NCBI RefSeq assembly: GCF_019207085.1
Contig: NZ_JAATOM010000036.1
Coordinates: 1-43,852, forward strand
Direction of reading: 5' to 3'
Source of the DNA: Variovorax sp. dw_308
GTDB taxonomy: Bacteria; Pseudomonadota; Gammaproteobacteria; Burkholderiales; Burkholderiaceae_C
DNA: 43,852 nt
Both the position numbers and the translations under genes were made by a program. Within the stretch, counting starts at the first letter, position 1, and every line of letters starts with the position of its first letter. The notes under the pieces are model-generated. The model searched no databases, had not been told where the DNA came from, and saw only the letters and a program-made list of their open reading frames with translations. Below are positions 1-6,200 of the stretch, one piece after another.

Positions 1-937
1 GGCCCGGCAGCGGCTTGCCGTCGTCGATGTAGTGCGTGGCGCCCAGCAGCGCCGCGCGGCCCAGGTTGAGCACGCCGCCCAGTGCGTGATGCCACGGCAG
101 CCAGTCGAGGAACACGGGCGGCTCGTCGCCCTCGGCCAGTCGCCCGAACATGCTCTGGAGGTTGGCCGCGCAGGCTTGCAGGTTGCTGTTGCTGACGGGC
201 ACTCCCTTGGGAACGCCCGTCGAGCCGGATGTGAAGAGGATCCTGGCCACGTCTTCGGGCCGGATCGCCGCATGGGCCGCGGCGACCTGGTCGCGCCGTT
301 GCGCCGTGAGATCGGCGTCCGCCAGCGTCTTCCATGCATGCTGATTTCCTGCGGCGCCGTTCACTGCGATCAAGGGCACGCCGGTGCAACCCAGCGCGGC
401 GATGGCGGTCTGGAAGGTCGCGGCGTCCTGCACGAACAAGGCTGCGGGCGGCACCAGTTCGCAAACGCCCTTGAGGCGCGCGAAGTCCTTGCTCAGCAGG
501 GAATAGGCCGGTGACACCGGCGCCACCGGCACGCCGACATACTCCGCCGCCATCAGCAGCACGAGCAGTTCGAGCGAGTTGGGCGACAGCACCACCAGCG
601 GCTTGCCCTGGCCGAGCCCCATGTCGAGCAGGGCCGCGCCCACCGTCTGCACCTGCTGCCACAGCCGACGCCAGGTCAGGCGCTTCCATTCGCCGCCTTG
701 CGCGTCGCGCTCGCAGAAGGCGGGCGCATCACCGCGACGGCTCGCCCAGTGCGGGATGAAGCCGGCGAAGCCGGTGCGGCCTGTCGGCGTCGGCGTGAGC
801 GGCGAACGCAGGATCAGCGAGCCATCCGCGCGCCGTTCGCAGACGGCCTTGCGGATCTCGTACGGCACCGGCCTGTAGCGCACGGGGGCGGGTGCTAGGG
901 CTTCGGGGGCGAGGGCTTCGGTGGCGAAGGTAGTCAT
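1..937 (-). CDS. Feruloyl-CoA-synthase-like AMP-dependent acyl-CoA ligase (C-terminus cut by window edge)
   Basis: Adenylate-forming ligase that would activate a carboxylic acid to its CoA thioester in the cytoplasm. About 312 N-terminal residues are visible, starting at ATG 937 (MTTFATEALAP). The opening RYRPVPYEIRKAV, the LSPNSLELL and VPVAPVSPAYSLLS stretches and the phosphate-binding loop LFTSGSTGVPKGVP match the feruloyl-CoA synthase branch of the ANL superfamily; this is family knowledge applied by eye. The acyl pocket and the C-terminal lid lie outside the window, so ferulate itself is not established; other aryl or fatty acids remain possible. A 144-base gap separates it from the SDR gene upstream, so it probably has its own promoter, and a weak dyad lies 73 bases before the start. 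The truncation is the window boundary, not a mutation. Confidence 0.85.
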   Translation of the reverse strand, partial: MTTFATEALAPEALAPAPVRYRPVPYEIRKAVCERRADGSLILRSPLTPTPTGRTGFAGFIPHWASRRGDAPAFCERDAQGGEWKRLTWRRLWQQVQTVGAALLDMGLGQGKPLVVLSPNSLELLVLLMAAEYVGVPVAPVSPAYSLLSKDFARLKGVCELVPPAALFVQDAATFQTAIAALGCTGVPLIAVNGAAGNQHAWKTLADADLTAQRRDQVAAAHAAIRPEDVARILFTSGSTGVPKGVPVSNSNLQACAANLQSMFGRLAEGDEPPVFLDWLPWHHALGGVLNLGRAALLGATHYIDDGKPLPG

Positions 938-1001
938 GTGTCTTGTCTCCGGAATCTTCTTGATCGACTGGGGCAGCGAGGTCAGTCCATGCCCCGCTGC
1001 C

Positions 1002-1018
1002 ATCCCCATCGCGGGACA
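1002..1018 (-). promoter_or_regulatory. Weak candidate operator upstream of the feruloyl-CoA-synthase-like gene
   Basis: ATCCCC-ATCGC-GGGACA keeps only the CCC-N5-GGG core of the dyad found elsewhere in the window. Its centre (1010) is 73 bases before the start codon at 937, the same spacing as the stronger sites. On the coding strand the G-rich arm reads GGGGATGG, close to the known MalT box GGGGAKGAGG. The flanking half-site bases do not match, so this is the weakest member of the set together with the one before the amine oxidase. Confidence 0.3.
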
Positions 1019-1081
1019 CGCTAGACAAGTCGCGGCGGAAAGCGCGTGCTCGCCGGACTCGCCCAGATTTCGCCGGCGCAG

Positions 1082-1906
1082 TTACTGCGGCGAGCCGGCC
1101 ACCGCCACGACCTGGCCGGTGATGTAGTTGGACTCGGGCGTGCAGAACAGGTACACCGCACCAGCCGCTTCTTCCGGTGTGCCGCCACGGCCCAGCGGAT
1201 TGCGCGCCGCATGCGACTTCAGCAACTCGGGGTTCAGGCCCACGCGGATTTCCTTGCCTTCGATATTCACCGTGGCGCCGGCCTTGGCGTCGGCGTTGGT
1301 CATGCGGGTGTGGATCAGGCCGAAGGCCACCGCGTTGACGTTGACCCGGAAGCGGCCCCATTCGCGGCTCAGCGCGCGCGTCATGCCGATCACGCCGGCC
1401 TTGGCCGACGAGTAGTTCATCTGGCCGGCGTTGCCGTTGAGTGCGGAGGTCGACGAGATGTTGACCACCTTGCGGTAGTTCTCGACGCCCTTTTCCTGGT
1501 CGGCCATGGCCTGCGCCTTGATCACCGGGTAGGCCGCGCGCAGGATGCGAAAGGGCGCGGTCAGGTGGCAGTCGAGGATGCCGTACCACTGCTCGTCCGT
1601 CATGCGCTGCACCACGTCGTCCCAGGTGAAGCCGGCGTTGTTGACGATGATGTCGATGCCCTTGTAGTTGTCGACCGCGGTCTTGATGAAGCGCTCTGCG
1701 AAGTCCGGTGCGCTGACGTTGCCGACGCAGGCCACGGCGTCCGTGCCATTCTTCCGCAGCAGTTCGACCGTTTCGTTCGCCGGATCGGCGTCGAGGTCAT
1801 TGATGACGAGGCGCGCGCCCTGGCTGGCGAGCTTCAGTGCGATGGCCTGGCCGATGCCGCGGCCCGAACCGGTGACGAGGGCTACCTTGCCGTCGAGTGT
1901 TCCCAT
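1082..1906 (-). CDS. SDR-family 3-hydroxyacyl-CoA dehydrogenase / FabG-like oxidoreductase
   Basis: Cytoplasmic NAD(P)-dependent short-chain dehydrogenase of 274 residues. The cofactor loop TGSGRGIG is at residues 12-19, NNAG at 89-92, and the catalytic triad is intact: Ser in the NISSTSA segment near 151, Tyr165 and Lys169 in YSSAK. An insertion around residues 133-143 (AMADQEKGVEN) and a longer C-terminal substrate loop distinguish it from minimal FabG. The start at 1906 has GGAGA about 8 bases upstream. It sits 36 bases after a MaoC-type hydratase gene and in a run with a thiolase and an acyl-CoA dehydrogenase, so oxidation of a 3-hydroxyacyl-CoA in a beta-oxidation-type cycle is the likely job. 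That role is inferred from context; the fold and active site are seen directly. Confidence 0.88.
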   Translation of the reverse strand: MGTLDGKVALVTGSGRGIGQAIALKLASQGARLVINDLDADPANETVELLRKNGTDAVACVGNVSAPDFAERFIKTAVDNYKGIDIIVNNAGFTWDDVVQRMTDEQWYGILDCHLTAPFRILRAAYPVIKAQAMADQEKGVENYRKVVNISSTSALNGNAGQMNYSSAKAGVIGMTRALSREWGRFRVNVNAVAFGLIHTRMTNADAKAGATVNIEGKEIRVGLNPELLKSHAARNPLGRGGTPEEAAGAVYLFCTPESNYITGQVVAVAGSPQ

Positions 1907-1942
1907 GATGTGTATCTCCGAGTGAAAAATTGATGGATGGAT

Positions 1943-2362
1943 TCAGAGCGCGATCACGGCATCGCCAACGATCCTGGTGTCGCCATACTGGTTGCGCGTT
2001 TCGATCTCGAGCTTCACGCGCTGCTCGCCGTCGGCTTCGAAGCGCTCGACCACGCGGCCGCTGCAAGTGATCTTGTGGCCCAGGTGCGTGATGCCTGTAA
2101 AGCGCACGCCGAAGCTGCGGATCTGGCGCTGGTCGACCCACTGCGTCAGTAGCCGGCCGAGGTACGCCATCGACAACATGCCGTGCGCGAACACGTCGAC
2201 CATGCCGGCCTTGCGGGCGTAGTCGGTGTCGATGTGGATCTGGTTGTGGTCACCCGAGGCGCCGGCGAAGAGCGCCAGCGTGGTGCGGTTGATGGGCGGC
2301 AGTTCCAGCGGGGGCAGGGTGGCGCCAACGGTGACGTCGAAGGGGGCTTGTCTCTGGTTCAT
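1943..2362 (-). CDS. MaoC-family enoyl-CoA hydratase/dehydratase, catalytic half
   Basis: Single hot-dog domain of about 139 residues. The hydratase-2 motif FAGASGDHNQIHID carries the expected catalytic Asp38 and His43, so this is the active partner of a pair; the adjacent 2383-2823 product has substitutions at both positions. Expected reaction: reversible hydration of a trans-2-enoyl-CoA. I chose ATG 2362 because AGGAG lies 10 bases upstream. A start at 2386 would overlap the previous stop codon as ATGA but has no evident ribosome-binding site, and would add eight residues (MNDRSTYA). Co-transcribed with thiolase and acyl-CoA dehydrogenase genes. Confidence 0.87.
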   Translation of the reverse strand: MNQRQAPFDVTVGATLPPLELPPINRTTLALFAGASGDHNQIHIDTDYARKAGMVDVFAHGMLSMAYLGRLLTQWVDQRQIRSFGVRFTGITHLGHKITCSGRVVERFEADGEQRVKLEIETRNQYGDTRIVGDAVIAL

Positions 2363-2382
2363 GGCGTATGTGCTCCTGTCGT

Positions 2383-2823
2383 TCATGCGTTCTTGTGGAC
2401 CAGCACGCTGCGCAGGTCCGCGACGTGTTCGCCATGCTGGTTGCTGACTTTCGACTCGCGCACCACGAAGCTCAGGGCGCCGCCCTTCTTGTCGTAGATG
2501 TCGGCGATGTGCGTCTCGAACTGCAGCGTGTCGCCGGCGTAGGCCATGCGGTGGTAGTTGAAGGTTTCCTCGCCGTGCAGGATGCGCGAGGTGACGATGC
2601 CCAGCTCGTCACGCCAGGCGTTCGAGGGGATCTGGAACTCCAGCGAGAACAGGAAGGTCGGCGGCAACGGGAGGGCGGGGTGGCCGGCGTCGCGCGCGGC
2701 GGCTTCGTCGATGTAGATCGGGTCCGTCTCGCCGATGGACTTGGCGAAGAAGCGGAGCTGGCCTGTCTCAGCCTTCGCCGTGTAGACCGGCAGCTTCATG
2801 CCGATGTGCTTCTTGTCGATCAT
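2383..2823 (-). CDS. MaoC N-terminal-like (FAS1-type dehydratase) protein, probably the non-catalytic half of a split hydratase
   Basis: 146-residue hot-dog-fold protein starting MIDKKHIGMKLPVYTAK. The segment aligned with the hydratase motif reads SIGETDPIYID: the catalytic Asp is Glu32 and the catalytic His is Tyr37, so it is unlikely to be active alone. Proteins of this kind form the N-terminal half of double hot-dog hydratases or pair with an active MaoC subunit, as ChsH1 and ChsH2 do in cholesterol side-chain degradation. Here the active partner is the very next gene. Start ATG 2823 lies 5 bases after the thiolase stop, with AGAAGG upstream. Pairing is inferred from adjacency and residue loss. 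Confidence 0.85.
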   Translation of the reverse strand: MIDKKHIGMKLPVYTAKAETGQLRFFAKSIGETDPIYIDEAAARDAGHPALPLPPTFLFSLEFQIPSNAWRDELGIVTSRILHGEETFNYHRMAYAGDTLQFETHIADIYDKKGGALSFVVRESKVSNQHGEHVADLRSVLVHKNA

Positions 2824-2828
2824 GAGAC

Positions 2829-4013
2829 TCAAGCCTTCTTGTAGATGGTCACGACGCCGGCGCCGCCGAGGCCGAGGTTGTGTTGCAGGGCGACCTTCGC
2901 ATTCGCGACCTGGCGTTGGTCCGCTGTGCCGCGCAACTGGTGCGTCAGCTCGTAGCACTGCGCCAGGCCCGTGGCGCCGAGCGGGTGGCCCTTGGAGAGC
3001 AGGCCGCCGGAAGGGTTGGTGACCCAGCGGCCGCCATAGGTGTTGTCGCCGTCGTTCACCAGCTTCTCGCCTTCGCCTTCACCGCACAGGCCCAGGCCTT
3101 CATAGGTGATGAGTTCGTTCTGTGCGAAGCAGTCGTGCAGCTCGATCACGTCGACATCCTTGGGCCCGACGCCAGCCTGTTCGTAGGCCTGCTTCGCGGC
3201 GAGGGCCGTCATGTCGAAGCCGACGACGCGGATCATGTCCTTGGCGTCGTAGGTGCTGGGCAGGTCGGTGGCGAGTGCCTGGCCGGCGATCAGCACGTCG
3301 GTGCGCAGGCCGCGCTTGCGCGCGAATGCTTCGGAGACCACGATGGCCGCGGCGCCGCCGCAGGTGGGCGGGCAGGCCATGAGGCGGGTGATGACGCCGT
3401 CCCACAGCATCGGCGAGTTCATCACGTCTTCCGTGGTCACGACGTTGCGGAACACGGCCAACGGGTTGTTGGCGGCATGGCGGCTGGCCTTGGCGCGGAC
3501 CTTGGCGAAGGTCTCCAGCTTGGTGCCGTATTTCTGCATGTGGGCGCGGCCCGCGCCAGCGAACTGGCGGATGGCGGACGGAATCTCGGGATGGCCGACC
3601 AGTTCGTCGACAACTTTTGCGGCGCGTTCGAGCGCCGGTGCGCGGTCGTCCCAGCGCGACTTCAGCGCGCCCGGGTTCATCTGCTCGAAGCCGAAGGCGA
3701 GGGCGCAATCGACCGCGCCGCTCTGCACCGCCTGACGTGCGAGGTACAGCGCCGACGAGCCCGTGGCGCAGTTGTTGTTGACGTTGAGCACCGGGATGCC
3801 CGTCATGCCCACGCGGTACACCGCTTTCTGGCCGCAGGTGGAGTCGCCGTACACATAGCCGGCATAGGCCTGCTGCACGTCGCTGAACTCAAGGCCGGCA
3901 TCGGCCAGCGCCGCGCGGATGGCTTGCTCGCCCATCACGTCGTAAGGCTCGCTCATGCCGGGCTTCTTGAACTGGATCATGCCGACGCCGGCAACGAAAA
4001 CCTTGTTTGTCAT
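2829..4013 (-). CDS. SCP2-type thiolase / acetyl-CoA acetyltransferase (lipid-transfer protein family)
   Basis: 394-residue thiolase-fold protein starting MTNKVFVAGVGMIQF. The nucleophile Cys82 lies in NNNCATGSSAL, the central His in ELHDCFAQNE, and the C-terminal GGLLSKGHPLGATG supplies the second His, so the active site appears complete. This branch groups with SCP2/lipid-transfer thiolases and aldolases that remove acetyl- or propionyl-CoA from bulky side chains such as those of steroids. Many bacterial members act with a DUF35 OB-fold partner; none is encoded in this window. Start ATG 4013 is 20 bases after the acyl-CoA dehydrogenase stop. Likely role: final thiolytic or retro-aldol cleavage in the pathway formed with the neighbouring dehydrogenase, hydratase pair and SDR. 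Confidence 0.9.
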   Translation of the reverse strand: MTNKVFVAGVGMIQFKKPGMSEPYDVMGEQAIRAALADAGLEFSDVQQAYAGYVYGDSTCGQKAVYRVGMTGIPVLNVNNNCATGSSALYLARQAVQSGAVDCALAFGFEQMNPGALKSRWDDRAPALERAAKVVDELVGHPEIPSAIRQFAGAGRAHMQKYGTKLETFAKVRAKASRHAANNPLAVFRNVVTTEDVMNSPMLWDGVITRLMACPPTCGGAAAIVVSEAFARKRGLRTDVLIAGQALATDLPSTYDAKDMIRVVGFDMTALAAKQAYEQAGVGPKDVDVIELHDCFAQNELITYEGLGLCGEGEGEKLVNDGDNTYGGRWVTNPSGGLLSKGHPLGATGLAQCYELTHQLRGTADQRQVANAKVALQHNLGLGGAGVVTIYKKA

Positions 4014-4033
4014 GTTGTTCCTTGAGTTGGGGT

Positions 4034-5173
4034 TTAGAGTTTTCTGGAGATCAGCTCGCGCATGACCTCGCTGGTGCCGCCGTAGATTCGCGTGACGCGC
4101 GAGTCCACGAAGTCGCGGGCGATCGGGTACTCCAGCATGTAGCCGTAGCCGCCGTGCAGCTGCACCATCTCGTCGAGCGCCTTGCCCAGCGTCTCGGTGG
4201 CAAACAGCTTGGCGATGGCCGCCTCTTCCAGCGTGAGGCGGCGGCGCGTGTGCTCGCCGATGTAGTGGTCGATCAGCGTGCGTACGGCCACGGCCTGCGC
4301 CTTGATGTCGGCCAGCTTGAACTTGGTGTTCTGAAAGTCCCACACGGTCTGGTCGAAGGCCTTGCGTTCCTTGACGTAGGCGATCGTGTTCTCCAGCGCG
4401 CGCTCCAGCCGCGCGGCCGCCGAGACGGCGATCGAGAAGCGTTCCTGCGGCAGCTCGCCCATCAGGTAGGCGAAGCCCTTGCCTTCCTCGCCGAGGCGGT
4501 TGGCCACCGGCACGCGCACGTTGTCGAAGAAGAGCTCGGCCGTGTCCTGCGCGTACTGGCCCACCTTGTCCAGCTTGCGGCCACGGCGGAAGCCTTCGCG
4601 CGTGGCCTCGACCGCGATCAGGCTGATGCCCTTGGCGCCGGCCTTCGGGTCGGTCTTGCAGACCACGATGACCAGGTCGGCGGTCAGGCCGTTGCTGATG
4701 AAGGTCTTGCTGCCGTTGATGACGTAGTCGTCGCCGTCGCGCATGGCGGTGGTCTTCACGGCCTTGAGGTCGCTGCCGGTGCCGGGCTCGGTCATCGCGA
4801 TGGCCAGGATGATCTCGCCCGAGGCGGCCTTGGGCAGCCACTTCTGCTTCTGTTCCTCGGTGCCGGCGCGCAGGATGTAGGGCGCGATGATGTCCGAGTG
4901 CATGCCGAAGGAGGGGCCGCTGACGCCGGAGCGCGCAACCTCTTCGGCGAACACGGCGCAGTGGCCGAAGTCGCCGCCGCCACCGCCGTATTCCTCTGGC
5001 AGCGAGGCGCACAGCAGGCCTTCCTTGCCGGCCTTCAGCCAGGTCTCGCGGTCGACCTGGCCCGCCTGGTCCCAGGCGTGCTGGCGCGGCAGGCATTCGC
5101 GTTCCAGGAAGCGGCGCACAGTCTCGCGGTACATCTCATGGTCGTCTCGGAAGACGTTGCGGGTCACGTTCAC
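4034..5173 (-). CDS. Acyl-CoA dehydrogenase (FAD)
   Basis: 379-residue FAD-dependent acyl-CoA dehydrogenase that introduces the alpha,beta double bond and passes electrons to ETF. Start is GTG 5173, chosen because AGGAG lies just upstream and the N-terminus MNVTRNVFRDDHEMYRET is typical. The flavin-binding segment AMTEPGTGSDL and the KTFISNG segment are present. Near the C-terminus the motif is RIYGGTSEVMREL, so Gly365 stands where medium- and short-chain enzymes carry the catalytic Glu. In this subfamily the base is expected on another helix, as in isovaleryl- and long-chain enzymes. First gene of a probable five-gene run (dehydrogenase, thiolase, MaoC pair, SDR), with a dyad 74 bases upstream. 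Confidence 0.93.
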   Translation of the reverse strand: MNVTRNVFRDDHEMYRETVRRFLERECLPRQHAWDQAGQVDRETWLKAGKEGLLCASLPEEYGGGGGDFGHCAVFAEEVARSGVSGPSFGMHSDIIAPYILRAGTEEQKQKWLPKAASGEIILAIAMTEPGTGSDLKAVKTTAMRDGDDYVINGSKTFISNGLTADLVIVVCKTDPKAGAKGISLIAVEATREGFRRGRKLDKVGQYAQDTAELFFDNVRVPVANRLGEEGKGFAYLMGELPQERFSIAVSAAARLERALENTIAYVKERKAFDQTVWDFQNTKFKLADIKAQAVAVRTLIDHYIGEHTRRRLTLEEAAIAKLFATETLGKALDEMVQLHGGYGYMLEYPIARDFVDSRVTRIYGGTSEVMRELISRKL

Positions 5174-5238
5174 TGGGAGTCTCCTTTTTGGGAACTTGTC
5201 TCTGGGGTCTAAGTTATTCGCTGGCAGGGTGGAGGGGA

Positions 5239-5255
5239 CTACCCTGGATGGGGGG
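5239..5255 (-). promoter_or_regulatory. Candidate operator dyad (CTACCC-N5-GGGGGG) before the acyl-CoA dehydrogenase operon
   Basis: CTACCC-TGGAT-GGGGGG lies in the 88-base gap before the acyl-CoA dehydrogenase, with its centre 74 bases from that GTG start. The CTACCC arm and five-base spacer are shared exactly with the sites at 6144 and 9068. Reading toward the gene, an AATAACTT stretch about 20 bases beyond the dyad could be a -10 element, so the dyad would overlap or abut the -35 region as expected for an activator site. Confidence 0.55.
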
Positions 5256-5261
5256 CGGGCG

Positions 5262-6089
5262 TCATTCCCGAGTGCGGTCCCAGTCGTAGGCTGCGGGCTC
5301 GCCGCGCAGGAAGCCGGCCACGGCGGCTTCGTGGTAGGGCGTGGTGGAGGCGACGGCCTGGGCGTTGGCCTCCAGCTCGGCCAGCGTCGCGTAGGGTGTC
5401 TCGAAGCTCTTGTTGAGCAACGCCTTGGTCAGCCCCATCGCTTCGCGCGGGCCGGCGATGAAGCGGCGGGCAAAGCGCAGCGCCTCGGCCTGCAGCGCGT
5501 CGGGCTCGTGCAGCGTGTGGACGAAGCCGAGTTGCTTGCCCTCCGCGGCGCTCACGCGGCGCGCGGTCAGCGCCAGTTCCCTGGCCATCGGCAGGCCGAC
5601 GGCGCGCGGCAGGAAGTGAAAGGCGCCCAGGTCCGGAATCAGGCCGACCCTGGCGAAGGACATGCAGAAGAAGGCGCGTGTCGAGGCAAGGATGAAGTCC
5701 GCCGCCAGCGCAATCGAGAAGCCGGCGCCGGCGGCAGGGCCGTCCACCGCGGCGATCACCGGCATCTCCAGCGAGTGCAGCCGCTCGATCCAGCCGTGGC
5801 CGGCCTGGATGCGGCGGCGCATTGCGTCGGCCGTGCGGAATTCGGGGTCGGTGCTGGCCTGCCGCGCCTTCAGGTCGCCGCCGGCGCAGAAGCTGCCGCC
5901 GGAGCCGGTGAGCACCAGCGCGCGCACGCTGCGGTCGGCCTCGACATGCCCGAGCATGTCGCCGTAGTCCATCCGCAGCTCGATCGACAGCGCGTTGCGC
6001 GCGGCAGGCCGCAGGTGCGTGAACACGGCGATGCCGTCGTCGATCGAGAGCTGCGATTCGCGCAGCGCAATGTTGAGTTCGCTCGGCAT
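5262..6089 (-). CDS. Enoyl-CoA hydratase/isomerase family protein
   Basis: 275-residue crotonase-fold protein. The oxyanion-hole segments GSGGSFCAGGDLKAR and DGPAAGAGFSIALAAD are clear, and the downstream SFARVGLIPDLGAFHFLP resembles PaaG/PaaB-like hydratase-isomerases. Expected reaction: hydration or double-bond isomerisation of an enoyl-CoA in the cytoplasm. Start ATG 6089 is preceded by GAGGATCCC. It is separated from the dehydrogenase operon by 88 bases and has its own upstream dyad at 6144-6160, so it is probably a separate unit under the same control. Exact substrate cannot be read. Confidence 0.9.
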   Translation of the reverse strand: MPSELNIALRESQLSIDDGIAVFTHLRPAARNALSIELRMDYGDMLGHVEADRSVRALVLTGSGGSFCAGGDLKARQASTDPEFRTADAMRRRIQAGHGWIERLHSLEMPVIAAVDGPAAGAGFSIALAADFILASTRAFFCMSFARVGLIPDLGAFHFLPRAVGLPMARELALTARRVSAAEGKQLGFVHTLHEPDALQAEALRFARRFIAGPREAMGLTKALLNKSFETPYATLAELEANAQAVASTTPYHEAAVAGFLRGEPAAYDWDRTRE

Positions 6090-6143
6090 GGGATCCTCGT
6101 TCCGTGGAGCGGACGATGATCCGGCGCGGCACGGCGGGATGCC

Positions 6144-6160
6144 CTACCCGGAGTGGGTGG
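6144..6160 (-). promoter_or_regulatory. Candidate operator dyad (CTACCC-N5-GGGTGG) before the enoyl-CoA hydratase gene
   Basis: CTACCC-GGAGT-GGGTGG is close to a perfect inverted repeat with a five-base spacer. It lies in the gap between the regulator stop (6201) and the hydratase start (6089), with its centre 63 bases from that start. Same arms and spacing as the sites at 5239, 9068, 14643 and 16524. Confidence 0.6.
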
Positions 6161-6200
6161 CGTCAGGGCTTACCCCGCTCTCGTGGCCTCCCGTGGCGCT

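Noticed and set aside
1..937. Truncated ligase as a pseudogene
   Set aside because: The reading frame is open to the window edge with intact motifs; it is simply cut by the boundary.
5262..6089. Enoyl-CoA hydratase as the feruloyl-CoA hydratase-lyase of a vanillin pathway
   Set aside because: The gene is not adjacent to the feruloyl-CoA-synthase-like gene, no vanillin dehydrogenase is present, and its sequence looks more like PaaG-type hydratase-isomerases; only a general hydratase call is supportable.
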